From an uncultured Oscillibacter sp. (GTDB lineage Bacteria > Bacillota > Clostridia > Oscillospirales > Oscillospiraceae), in assembly GCA_900544615.1 (NCBI GenBank), contig UQVS01000020.1, positions 1-48,460 of the forward strand: a DNA stretch of 48,460 nucleotides. Direction: 5' to 3'. The notes under the pieces are model-generated. The model had not been told where the DNA came from, did no database searches, and worked only from the letters and a program-made list of their open reading frames with translations. Positions 32,866 to 42,560 of the stretch are shown one piece after another. A program made the position numbers and the translations under genes. The first letter of the stretch is position 1; every line of letters begins with the position of its first letter.

Positions 32866-33452
32866 TTTCAAACTTTCCTCCTGTTTTTTCGATGCGCCCT
32901 ATGGTAAAATGGGTTTGTTAAATCGTGACACCCGTTCGCCATAGGGCGCTGGTTTTTGATGCACGGCTTTCGGCTGGAAATACTGCCAATGATACGTTGG
33001 TCACAGGCGGCACCTTCCGCTTTTGCCGTTTGATGTGTCTTTGCGTGAAACGGAGAAATATCATGTTGAACGACAAACGTCGTTCACTGCTGAATAGCGC
33101 TCTATTCCGTGCAGATAACCGCACAGAGCAGAAAACTATTTCGCCGTTTTCACTTGCTTTGATTTTTACATTCGATTTTGCCGCTCTTTCCGAATGTCGT
33201 TCCTGCCCGGAGGATCGCTCCCGGCGTTTCGTTCTCCTTGGTGCGCTGGATGCGGCACTTCGCCAGAGGACATATCCCGTTCGGACGGTCATGCAATTTT
33301 CAAGGTTCAGGTGCGATTGCAAGACCATTTTAGCGAAAAATATAGCCCTCTCCCGTATATCCAAGAGGTCGGAAAACGCGCTGAAAAACGCAGATTTCCA
33401 CGCTCATGGACAAGACCGGGAAAGGGCAGAAATTTGAAGGGAGGACACCGCT
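32866..33452. other. Intergenic region between divergent regulators, with a long hairpin
   Basis: About 590 bp. The clear feature is a perfect 11-bp inverted repeat GCGCCCTATGG (32894-32904) and CCATAGGGCGC (32939-32949) with an inner GGGT/ACCC pair, giving a hairpin of 56 nt. It could be an operator, a small RNA or a replication site. A 170-codon plus ORF spans most of the region, but it has no ribosome site at its start and no recognisable family. Confidence 0.45.
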
Positions 33453-34301
33453 ATGCAGCCAAAACTCACCATTCAGGAACGGCTCAAAGACCTGCGCGTA
33501 GAGCGCGGTCTGACACTGGAACAGCTTTCTGCGGAAACAAGCATCTCAAAATCTGCGCTGGGAAAATACGAAGCCGACGATTTCAAAGACATCAGTCCGT
33601 TCAGCATGGTGGCGCTGGCAAAGTTCTACGGCGTGTCCACCGATTACCTGCTGGGGCTGACAGAACAAAAAAATCACCCAAACACAGAGCTGGACGCTCT
33701 GCATTTGGGTGATGATGCAATCGAAGTATTGAGAACGGGCAAGTTCAACCACCGGCTGCTGTCGGAGTTGATCTGCCACAAGGATTTCCAGCGTTTCATG
33801 CTGGATGCCGAGATTTACGTTGACCGGATCGCGGATATGCGGATCAACGACATGAACGCCGTACTGGAAGCGGTTCGACAGATGGCATTGATGAAAAACG
33901 GCGGCGATGCAAACGACCTGTACCTGCGGACGCTGGAAGTCGCGCAGATCAGAGAGGATGAATATTTCGGAAGCCTGATTGTGGATGACCTAAAAGTCAT
34001 TCTCCGTGACATTCGAGAGCAGCATCGCCCCGACACTATGACTGCGGATGAAAGCGCCCTCGTAGCAACCGTACAGGGTCAGTTGCAGGATGCGATGAAT
34101 TTTGAGGGCAGTTCTGAGGAAAAGAAAGCCCGTTCGTTCCTTGTCACTTTGGGCATTGATTATGACAAGCTCTCGAAAGAGCAGTTTGTCACGCTAATTG
34201 AAATACTTAAACTATCCAAGCACATGAAAAGCCCCATGAGTCAGCGCGGGAAAGCAAGACCGCAATTGCAGCACGGAAAAGGCAAGCGAAAGCACAAATA
34301 A
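33453..34301 (+). CDS. XRE-family transcriptional regulator
   Basis: The protein has 282 residues; ATG 33453 follows GGGAGG. An N-terminal Cro/CI-type helix-turn-helix (LKDLRVERGLTLEQLSAETSISKSALGKYEAD) is followed by a long helical domain of about 190 residues without known motif and a Lys/Arg-rich tail. It is the only rightward gene of the element and faces the leftward mobility genes, as a master repressor would. No protease or peptide-binding domain is seen. Confidence 0.88.
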   Translation: MQPKLTIQERLKDLRVERGLTLEQLSAETSISKSALGKYEADDFKDISPFSMVALAKFYGVSTDYLLGLTEQKNHPNTELDALHLGDDAIEVLRTGKFNHRLLSELICHKDFQRFMLDAEIYVDRIADMRINDMNAVLEAVRQMALMKNGGDANDLYLRTLEVAQIREDEYFGSLIVDDLKVILRDIREQHRPDTMTADESALVATVQGQLQDAMNFEGSSEEKKARSFLVTLGIDYDKLSKEQFVTLIEILKLSKHMKSPMSQRGKARPQLQHGKGKRKHK

Positions 34302-34343
34302 AATGTGTAGCACTATTATTTATTACATGTTTTCATATCATAA

Positions 34344-34385
34344 AAAAGGTGCCGCTATCTCTGGAACAGGACAGTGGCACCTTAA
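34344..34385 (-). terminator. Terminator after the protease operon
   Basis: GGTGCC and GGCACC arms with an imperfect middle form the stem; TTTTTT follows on the minus strand. It may also end the convergent XRE gene, with a weaker T-run. Confidence 0.7.
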
Positions 34386-34387
34386 AA

Positions 34388-34561
34388 TTACTCCCAAGGC
34401 TGTTGATTTGTTGAAGTTGAATTGCTATATTCCAAGTTTGTATCTTCAAGAATGGAACACTTCACAATACTCTTGCCCTGCTCTTCGGGACCAGCGTATA
34501 CTCTCGGAATATTGCCACAAGTAATTTGAATATATTCTTTAATGATTAAATCGTTATCCAT
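34388..34561 (-). CDS. 57-residue protein coupled to the Clp-fold protease
   Basis: A short ORF begins at ATG 34561, 7 nt after GGAGGG, only 12 bp past the protease stop codon. The product starts MDNDLIIKEYIQITCGNIP, has two Cys, and ends in a Ser/Thr/Asn-rich tail (NQQPWE). A terminator hairpin with six T residues follows on the minus strand (34344-34385). Position and spacing make a two-gene operon very likely. It could be an adaptor, regulator or substrate of the protease; no family is recognised. Confidence 0.65.
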   Translation of the reverse strand: MDNDLIIKEYIQITCGNIPRVYAGPEEQGKSIVKCSILEDTNLEYSNSTSTNQQPWE

Positions 34562-34573
34562 GCATAGCCCTCC

Positions 34574-35491
34574 TCATGCTTGTTGAGATGCATTGATTAT
34601 CATAGCCTGACCTGCGTGATTCTCAACAATTTTCAGTGCATTAGTACTAGATAGCGTTTGCATAAAAGAATGGTGAATTGTTAAAACGCAATCTTGTAAG
34701 TCTTTACAATCGTCAATCTGACGATCATCAAGTCGCTCTAGAGGAACAATTTTCAGCCCCAAATTGTTTAACTCATCAATGTGTATATGCCGCGAATGTG
34801 AGTAAGTCGCATTATGACTAGACAAAGCATCAACAACTTTTCTCGCCCTTGCCTCTGCATCAGTATATGCACTAAACATGTTTTCAGTCAGCCATTTATT
34901 TACTATTGTATCCGCCCATGTCATTGCTTTTTTACAGTCACCAATGAATGTAGGATGATATTTTGAAATAATTGGTCCCCAAACACGCGCCATTTCTGGA
35001 TTTGCTTTCACATCACTACAGGCCTCGTTAAATTCTTCAATTATGCCCGCACAAGACATGCCACCAAACTGTGGATCAATGGGGCCTAGATTAGATTGCT
35101 TGCCCATAATGATCTCTTTAGAAGACAATGCAATCATCGTGCCAGCCGACATGGCAATCTGAGGTACAAAAACACGAATGTCTTTTCCAAATAATGCTTT
35201 AAGATAAGAAACTAAAGATTCCGCGGCTGCAATTTGCCCGCCAGGAGTGTGCAAAATAAGATCCAGCCCTTTACTTCTGTCTAAGCCACAAACCGCTTGC
35301 ATAAATGCGTTTTTGTCGTTATCGTCAATTCCTGTCCCGTCAATCCGTGGTTTTTGCACAAAAGCAGAGTAATAGGCTATAATATTCCGACCAGTATACT
35401 TGTGCATGGTACCAAGATACTTTCGCCGCATTGCATCCATGGGATTGGGGGTGTTCTTCAAATTATCTAGAACTGTTCCCCAACTCGGCAT
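34574..35491 (-). CDS. SDH-family Clp-fold serine protease
   Basis: The protein has 305 residues from ATG 35491 behind AAGGAG. It has the ClpP/SppA-type crotonase fold of the serine dehydrogenase proteinase group. HTPGG (81-85) forms the oxyanion loop, Ser115 in AMSAGTM is the probable nucleophile, and LGPIDPQFGG (135-144) is a conserved block. There is no signal peptide, so it should act in the cytosol. The DNA is AT-rich compared with the host, a sign of recent transfer. It is cargo of the element. Such proteases on mobile elements may serve in stress or phage defence, which is speculative here. Confidence 0.87.
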   Translation of the reverse strand: MPSWGTVLDNLKNTPNPMDAMRRKYLGTMHKYTGRNIIAYYSAFVQKPRIDGTGIDDNDKNAFMQAVCGLDRSKGLDLILHTPGGQIAAAESLVSYLKALFGKDIRVFVPQIAMSAGTMIALSSKEIIMGKQSNLGPIDPQFGGMSCAGIIEEFNEACSDVKANPEMARVWGPIISKYHPTFIGDCKKAMTWADTIVNKWLTENMFSAYTDAEARARKVVDALSSHNATYSHSRHIHIDELNNLGLKIVPLERLDDRQIDDCKDLQDCVLTIHHSFMQTLSSTNALKIVENHAGQAMIINASQQA

Positions 35492-35533
35492 ATGTATCAC
35501 TCCTTCTCTACTGCTATTGGGGAGAATATAAAT

Positions 35534-35562
35534 ATTATAGACGACGAATATGAAGAATTCAA
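35534..35562 (-). promoter_or_regulatory. Sigma-A promoter of the protease operon
   Basis: TTGAAT at 35562-35557, a 17-nt spacer and a perfect TATAAT at 35539-35534 on the minus strand. The cargo thus has its own expression signal. Confidence 0.75.
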
Positions 35563-35750
35563 GATTTTTCAAAACGATTTCTTGAATGAATCAAAATATC
35601 GCTTTTCTTGTTTGAATTTTGCATAAGCCTTAACACAAATATACTTCCTGCTTTTTCTGGAATCACTTCGTCACGATATTATATCATGCGCCTCTATTTT
35701 ACCGCAGATATGAGAAAGCTACATCCGTAGATGACTTTTTCGATGAACAA

Positions 35751-35786
35751 AAATCGGCACCTGCTTTTTAAGGCAGGTGCCGATTT
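35751..35786. terminator. Hairpin at the right end of the element
   Basis: A 14-bp perfect stem AAATCGGCACCTGC / GCAGGTGCCGATTT with an 8-nt loop. On the minus strand the 3' run is TTTTTGTTC (after the stem's own TTT), so it may stop groEL transcripts entering the element. Confidence 0.75.
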
Positions 35787-35815
35787 CTGTTACCCTATAA
35801 TGCGCTTGAATTTTT

Positions 35816-35844
35816 GGCGTAAGTGGCGTAAGTTTGGCGTAAAT
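35816..35844. promoter_or_regulatory. Right arm-type integrase sites
   Basis: Three tandem copies, GGCGTAAGT, GGCGTAAGT and GGCGTAAAT, at 35816, 35825 and 35836, close to attR. They match the repeats beside attL. Confidence 0.6.
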
Positions 35845-35874
35845 CCGCTTTTGCGCATCCAAAAAATCAAGCAA

Positions 35875-35896
35875 TTTCAAGGCTTTGCGGCGTCTC

Positions 35897-35912
<16 letters not shown>
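35875..35912. repeat. Right attachment site (attR), overlapping the groEL stop codon
   Basis: The right copy of the attachment repeat. Its second block, TTAGTACATGCCGCCC (35897-35912), is the reverse complement of the last five groEL codons plus stop, so recombination keeps groEL intact. Confidence 0.85.
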
Positions 35913-37525
<1,613 letters not shown>

Positions 37526-37573
37526 AATTCATAACCTCCCAGAAAATTAGAAGCAAAGATAAATTTCAATCAT

Positions 37574-37689
37574 TTTCGCCGTGACATGTGCGTGGCGAAA
37601 ATACATTGACCCAGCCGCCGGGGGCGGCGTTCACCAGTTCTCAAACTGGTGGGGGGAATCTAAAGGGGGGGGATGAAATCCCCTCTTTA
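37574..37689 (-). other. Structured groES-groEL spacer
   Basis: The 166-bp spacer holds four inverted repeats: TTTTCGCC/GGCGAAAA (37574-37602), GCCGC/GCGGC (37615-37628), CACCAGTT-CTCA-AACTGGTG (37632-37651) and a GGGGAT/ATCCCC stem (37662-37687). None has a clear T-run on the minus strand. They may stabilise or process the groEL part of the message. Confidence 0.55.
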
Positions 37690-37691
37690 GG

Positions 37692-37976
37692 TCATTCGAC
37701 GATGGCCAGAATATCGCCCTGACGGACGACCACATACTCCACGTCCTCCAGCGTCACCTTAGTACCGGCATACTGGCTGGTGATAACCTTGTCGCCGGGC
37801 TTTACGGTCATGGTGACTTCCTTGCCGTCCACCATACCGCCGGGGCCGACGGAAATGACTTCTGCCACAGAGGGCTTCTCCTTTGCGGAGCCGGTGAGGA
37901 TAATGCCGCCCTTGGTGGTCTCCTCGGTTTCTACCATCTTCAGAATCACACGATCAGACAACGGGGTGAGTTTCAT
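37692..37976 (-). CDS. groES: Co-chaperonin GroES (Hsp10)
   Basis: The protein has 94 residues, the standard length; the ATG follows AAGGAGG. It carries PLSDRVILKMVETEETTKGGIIL with the mobile loop, and the ending YVVVRQGDILAIVE. It forms the heptameric lid of GroEL and is the first gene of the heat-shock operon. Confidence 0.97.
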   Translation of the reverse strand: MKLTPLSDRVILKMVETEETTKGGIILTGSAKEKPSVAEVISVGPGGMVDGKEVTMTVKPGDKVITSQYAGTKVTLEDVEYVVVRQGDILAIVE

Positions 37977-38022
37977 GTTGAATTCCTCCTTATATATTTT
38001 TAATGATCAGCAAATTTCAGCG

Positions 38023-38049
38023 TTAGCACTCAATCCTTTCGAGTGCTAA
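38023..38049 (-). promoter_or_regulatory. CIRCE operator (HrcA binding site)
   Basis: A perfect TTAGCACTC-N9-GAGTGCTAA inverted repeat just downstream of the promoter and 46 bp before groES. It indicates control by the HrcA repressor; hrcA itself is not in the window. Confidence 0.97.
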
Positions 38050-38056
38050 CGCTGTT

Positions 38057-38085
38057 ATCATAGTACACTTCCCCCGGTTTGTAAA
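38057..38085 (-). promoter_or_regulatory. groESL promoter
   Basis: TTTACA at 38085-38080, a 17-nt spacer and TATGAT at 38062-38057 on the minus strand. The start of transcription falls at the edge of the CIRCE element. Confidence 0.85.
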
Positions 38086-38115
38086 GGGGGAAATTGTAAA
38101 TAAGATATGAAATTT

Positions 38116-39048
38116 TCACCGGGGGCCTGCGCCGTAATTGGGGTCGCAGCCCTGCGGGCCGAAGAAGTTCAGCTTCCTGTCGGACAGGGTCAGATGAACG
38201 TCCCGGCTGTGAATGGATTCCCCGTCCAGACAGGTGACAATATCGGTTTCCGACTGGATGCGGACGTTTCTGGCAGTGACGACCCGGATCAGCTCCGGCG
38301 GCAGAGCCCGGTAGCGGCCGTTGGAATAGGGGCCGAATAACCGGGCAAATTTCAGGCGGCTGATATTTTTGACCAGTACGGTATGTAAAATGCCGTCATC
38401 CATCCGGGCCTCCGGCACCGGCGTGGAGCCGCCGCCGTAGTACCGTCCGTTGCACATGGACACCAGCGCGAAATCGTCCTCGATCACCTCGCCGTCCAGC
38501 GTCACCCGCCAGTGCCGGCCAATACCACGGAACAGGAAATTCACCGCCACGGCAGCCAGATAGCTGCCCCGCCCGCTGAGCAGGGGGGAGTCCCCCAGTT
38601 CATGAACGCTTTCCGCCACACGGGCGTCAATGCCGCTGCACGCGATGGTAAGACACTGGCGGCCGTTGCAGTCGATGAGATCCAGCTGCCGTTCCTCGCC
38701 GTTCCACAGGTTTTCCACGTCTGCGAATCTGGCGGCGTCCGGGCCGAAATTTTTCAGAAAATCGTTGCCAGTGCCGGTGGGGATGCAGGTCATGGCGGCG
38801 TTGGGAAACCCGGCGATGCCGTTGGCCACCTCGCTGACAGTGCCATCCCCGCCGCAGGCATAGAACCGGAGCGCTTCGCCGGACTCCGCCAGCCGCCGGG
38901 CCATCTCCTCGGCGCCGCCGGGGCGCTGGGTCAGCAGGCACTGGCACTCCAGACCGTGCTGCGCCCGCAGGAGGTCCGCCATCTCATAGATCCGGCCTGT
39001 CTGATCTTTTTTCCCCGCGTGGGGGTTGATGATAAAGATGTGCCGCAT
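38116..39048 (-). CDS. Diacylglycerol kinase-family lipid kinase (YegS/BmrU type)
   Basis: The protein has 310 residues; the ATG follows AAGGAG. The nucleotide-binding motif GGDGTVSEV is near 65-73, with PTGTGNDFLKNF near 91-102. The N-terminal HIFIINPHAGKKD and C-terminal beta-sandwich match the DagK/YegS fold. It phosphorylates a lipid such as diacylglycerol, recycling it to phosphatidic acid; the exact lipid is not shown by sequence. It ends 31 bp from the groESL promoter and is followed upstream by the methyltransferase gene in the same direction. Confidence 0.9.
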   Translation of the reverse strand: MRHIFIINPHAGKKDQTGRIYEMADLLRAQHGLECQCLLTQRPGGAEEMARRLAESGEALRFYACGGDGTVSEVANGIAGFPNAAMTCIPTGTGNDFLKNFGPDAARFADVENLWNGEERQLDLIDCNGRQCLTIACSGIDARVAESVHELGDSPLLSGRGSYLAAVAVNFLFRGIGRHWRVTLDGEVIEDDFALVSMCNGRYYGGGSTPVPEARMDDGILHTVLVKNISRLKFARLFGPYSNGRYRALPPELIRVVTARNVRIQSETDIVTCLDGESIHSRDVHLTLSDRKLNFFGPQGCDPNYGAGPR

Positions 39049-39116
39049 GAAAGCAGCTCCTTCCTGCGGTCACGACCGCCGGTTTCAATTACAAATCGTA
39101 ATTTTCGCCGTAAAGT

Positions 39117-40226
39117 TTACTTTCCGTACATGAATACGTCGCATTTGATCATGCCGTTGTAGAGCTTGCGCTTTTTGTCGGCGCTGCGGCCGAAGCACCG
39201 CTCGAACTCCGTGTGGGAGCTGAGCCCCAGCCCCCGCCACTTGGGCGGCAGGTCCCTGAGAGCCGCACCGAACGCCCGGTACAATTCCTCCGCTTCCTTC
39301 TTTTCCAGCAGACGCTCACCGTAGGGGGGATTGGTCACCAGCTGGCCGTATTCGCTGTCCCGGCGGAATTTTCCCGCGTCTGCCGTCTCAAAGCGAATGC
39401 AGTCGTCCACTCCGGCCAGCGCCGCGTTGTGCTTTGCCAGCTCCACGGCGGCCGGGTCGATGTCGCCGCCCCAGATGTCGTACTGCCCGTGGAATTCCTT
39501 GTCCATAGCCTCGTCGGCGGCTTCCAGCCACAGCTTGGAGTCCATGTTTTTCCACTTCTGGGCGGCAAAGCTGCGATCCAGCCCCGGCGCACGGTTCTTG
39601 GCGATCAGCGCCGCCTCGATGGGAATGGTGCCGCTGCCGCAGAAGGGGTCGCAGAAGGGGTCTTTGCCCCGGTAGCGGGACAGAGTGACCAGCGCCGCCG
39701 CCAGGGTCTCCCGCAGGGGTGCGCCCATGTTCCGGGCGCGGTAGCCCCGCTTGTACAGTCCCTCGCCGGAGGTGTCCAGATACAGCGTGGCCACATCCTT
39801 GATGATGGAAAACTGGATCTGATACCGGCTGCCGGATTCCGGCAGCGTCTCCAGGCCGTATTTTTCTCCCAGCCGCCTGGCAGATGCCTTTTTCACAATG
39901 GCCTGACAGGCGGGAACGGAATGGAGCTGGGAATTGAGAGAATAGCCTTTCACGGGAAACTCGCCGTCGCGGGGGATGAAATCTTCCCACGGCAGGGCGT
40001 ACACCCCCTGAAAGAGCGCCTCAAAATCACGGGCAGGGAAGGAGCCAAGCTCCATCAGCACCCGTGCGCCGCAGCGGAGGCTGATATTCAGCCGGGCGAT
40101 ATCCGCCAGCGTGCCGTCGCAGTGTACCCGGCCGTTTTCCACCCGGACGTCCTTCAGATTCAGGCGGCGCATTTCGTCCGCCACCAGACTTTCCAATCCA
40201 AACAGGCAGGGAACCGTCAGCGTCAT
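39117..40226 (-). CDS. THUMP-domain class I SAM-dependent RNA methyltransferase (RlmL N-terminal/YpsC type)
   Basis: The protein has 369 residues; the ATG follows AAAGGAGG. Residues about 1-160 form the THUMP RNA-binding region with a ferredoxin-like start (VPCLFGLESLVADEM). The methyltransferase domain follows, with DPFCGSGTIPIEAALIA for SAM and the catalytic NPPYGERL, which fits N2-guanine or N6-adenine methylation. The family modifies 23S rRNA (G2445 in E. coli RlmL). It lies 68 bp upstream of the lipid kinase gene; co-transcription is possible. Confidence 0.9.
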   Translation of the reverse strand: MTLTVPCLFGLESLVADEMRRLNLKDVRVENGRVHCDGTLADIARLNISLRCGARVLMELGSFPARDFEALFQGVYALPWEDFIPRDGEFPVKGYSLNSQLHSVPACQAIVKKASARRLGEKYGLETLPESGSRYQIQFSIIKDVATLYLDTSGEGLYKRGYRARNMGAPLRETLAAALVTLSRYRGKDPFCDPFCGSGTIPIEAALIAKNRAPGLDRSFAAQKWKNMDSKLWLEAADEAMDKEFHGQYDIWGGDIDPAAVELAKHNAALAGVDDCIRFETADAGKFRRDSEYGQLVTNPPYGERLLEKKEAEELYRAFGAALRDLPPKWRGLGLSSHTEFERCFGRSADKKRKLYNGMIKCDVFMYGK

Positions 40227-40395
40227 GGTCCGTGCCTCCTTTCACGCAGTAAAATGATCGAATGATAAATCAAGTATACCAGACTGTTCGGAAAACCGCA
40301 ACCGGGAGACTGCGTATCTGTTTGGCTGGTATTTCTTCCGCCGCTGTGATAAAATAACAGGGTTATTTCAGATTGCCGGAACGAAAGGAAAGACT

Positions 40396-42555
40396 ATGGA
40401 TATCATTCAGACGCTTGCCGATGAGCTTGACAAAAAACCGCAGTATGTGGAAAACGTGGTTCGCCTGCTGGACGAGGGCAATACCATTCCCTTTATTGCC
40501 CGTTACCGTAAGGAGCTTCACGGCGCCATGGACGACACGTCTCTCCGCACGCTGGAAGAGCGTCTCCAATACCTCCGGGGGCTGGAGGAGCGCCGGGAGG
40601 CAGTAAAAAACGCCATTGAGGAGCAGGGAAAGCTGACGGCAGAGCTGACCGCCGCCATTGACCGCGCCAAAACGCTGGCAGAGGTGGAGGATCTTTACCG
40701 CCCCTATAAGCAGAAACGCCGCACCCGCGCCACCGCAGCAAAGGAGAAGGGGCTGGAACCTCTGGCAGCCCTGCTGTTCGCACAGGAGCGGGACTGCCCC
40801 CGGCCGGAGGACGCCGCCCAGGGCTTCATCGACCCGGAAAAGGGCGTGGAGACCATTGCCGATGCCCTGCAGGGAGCCAACGACATCATCGCCGAGTGGA
40901 TCAGCGACGATGCGGCCGTCCGCAAGAGCCTGCGGGAGCTGCTGGAGCGGCGGGGTACTCTGCGTTCCCTCGCCGCCACGGAGGAGGACAGCGTTTACCG
41001 CCTGTACTACGAGTTTGAGCAGTCCCTCAGCAGATTGCAGGGCCATCAGATCCTTGCCATCAACCGGGGGGAGAAGGAGAAAAAACTCAGCGCCACCGTC
41101 CTGCTGGATCGGGAGCTGGCGCTGCCGCTGCTGCGGCGGGCCGTAGTGAAGCCCGGCTCCGCGGCCATGGAATTTGTGAAAGACGCCGCAGAGGACGCCT
41201 ATGACCGCCTCATTTACCCCTCTCTGGAACGGGAAATGCGGACGGCACTGACGGAAAAGGCCAGCGAGGGCGCCATCGGCCAGTTTGCCCTGAACCTGAA
41301 GCCCCTGCTGATGCAGCCGCCGGTGAAGGGCAAGGTTACCATGGGGCTGGATCCCGGCTACCGCATGGGCTGCAAGGTGGCGGTGGTGGACGGCACCGGC
41401 AAGGTGCTGGATACCGCCGTGGTATATCCCACCTACGGCGAGCGCCAGAAGAAAGAAGCCATTGCCGCGCTGGCAAAGCTGGTCAAGAAGCACGGCGTGG
41501 AGAACATCGCCATCGGCAACGGCACCGCCAGCCGGGAAACGGAGCAGATGGCGGTGGAGCTGATCCGGCAGGTGAACGAGGCCGGCACCCGCGTCAGCTA
41601 TATGATCGTCTCCGAAGCCGGCGCCTCCGTGTACTCCGCCAGCAAGCTGGCTGCCGAGGAATTTCCCCAGTACGATGTGAACCTCCGCTCTGCCGTGTCC
41701 ATCGCCCGGCGCTTGCAGGACCCGCTGGCAGAGCTGGTGAAAATCGACCCCAAGGCCATCGGCGTGGGGCAGTATCAGCACGATTGTCCCCAGAAGCAGC
41801 TGGACGAGGCTCTCAACGGCGTGGTGGAGGACTGCGTCAACGCCGTGGGCGTGGACGTCAACACGGCTTCGCCGTCCCTGCTGCAAAGAGTGGCAGGACT
41901 GAACGGTACCACTGCGAAAAACGTGGTGGCTTACCGGGAGGAAAACGGCGCGTTCACCTCCCGCGCCCAGATCAAAAAGGTGCCGAAGCTGGGGCCGAAG
42001 GCCTTCCAGCAGTGTGCGGGCTTTTTGCGGGTGCCGGAGAGCAAAAGCGTACTGGACAACACCGCTGTCCACCCGGAGAGCTATGACGCCGCCAAGGCCC
42101 TGCTGGAGCTGACCGGCCACACGCTGGCAGATGTGAAGGCCGGGACGCTTTCCGACCTGCCGGGGCGGGTAAAGGCCTATGGCGAGGAACAGGCGGCGGA
42201 AGCCATCGGTGTGGGCGTTCCCACCCTGCGGGACATTGTGTCCGAGCTGCTGAAGCCGGGGCGGGACGTCCGGGACGAGCTGCCCAAGCCCATCCTGCGG
42301 ACGGACGTACTGGAAATGAAGGATCTCAAGCCCGGCATGGTGCTGACCGGCACGGTGCGGAATGTCATCGACTTCGGTGTGTTTGTGGATATCGGCGTCC
42401 ATCAGGACGGGCTGGTTCACATCTCGCAGGTGTCCGACAAGTTCATCCGGCATCCCTCGGAGGTGGTGTCCGTGGGAGATGTTGTGAAAGTGGCTGTGCT
42501 GGAGGTCGATGAGAAGAAAAAACGCATCAGCCTCAGCATGAAGCAGGCCAGGTAA
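40396..42555 (+). CDS. tex: Tex-family S1 RNA-binding protein
   Basis: The protein has 719 residues; the ATG follows AAAGGAAAG. The N-terminal helical part is followed by a YqgF-type RNase H-like domain near 325-450 (GLDPGYRMGCKVAVVD), a helix-hairpin-helix part near 490-560 (ASPSLLQRVAGL, KLGPKAFQQCAGFLRV), and a C-terminal S1 domain near 640-715 (GMVLTGTVRNVIDFGVFVDIG). Tex proteins bind nucleic acid and affect transcription and RNA turnover. The U32-like gene follows after 5 bp. Confidence 0.95.
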   Translation: MDIIQTLADELDKKPQYVENVVRLLDEGNTIPFIARYRKELHGAMDDTSLRTLEERLQYLRGLEERREAVKNAIEEQGKLTAELTAAIDRAKTLAEVEDLYRPYKQKRRTRATAAKEKGLEPLAALLFAQERDCPRPEDAAQGFIDPEKGVETIADALQGANDIIAEWISDDAAVRKSLRELLERRGTLRSLAATEEDSVYRLYYEFEQSLSRLQGHQILAINRGEKEKKLSATVLLDRELALPLLRRAVVKPGSAAMEFVKDAAEDAYDRLIYPSLEREMRTALTEKASEGAIGQFALNLKPLLMQPPVKGKVTMGLDPGYRMGCKVAVVDGTGKVLDTAVVYPTYGERQKKEAIAALAKLVKKHGVENIAIGNGTASRETEQMAVELIRQVNEAGTRVSYMIVSEAGASVYSASKLAAEEFPQYDVNLRSAVSIARRLQDPLAELVKIDPKAIGVGQYQHDCPQKQLDEALNGVVEDCVNAVGVDVNTASPSLLQRVAGLNGTTAKNVVAYREENGAFTSRAQIKKVPKLGPKAFQQCAGFLRVPESKSVLDNTAVHPESYDAAKALLELTGHTLADVKAGTLSDLPGRVKAYGEEQAAEAIGVGVPTLRDIVSELLKPGRDVRDELPKPILRTDVLEMKDLKPGMVLTGTVRNVIDFGVFVDIGVHQDGLVHISQVSDKFIRHPSEVVSVGDVVKVAVLEVDEKKKRISLSMKQAR

Positions 42556-42560
42556 CGCCC

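Noticed and set aside
32925..33437. 170-codon plus ORF before the XRE regulator
   Set aside because: No ribosome site at its start, low-complexity Arg/Cys/Ser composition and overlap with the long hairpin; kept only as an intergenic note.
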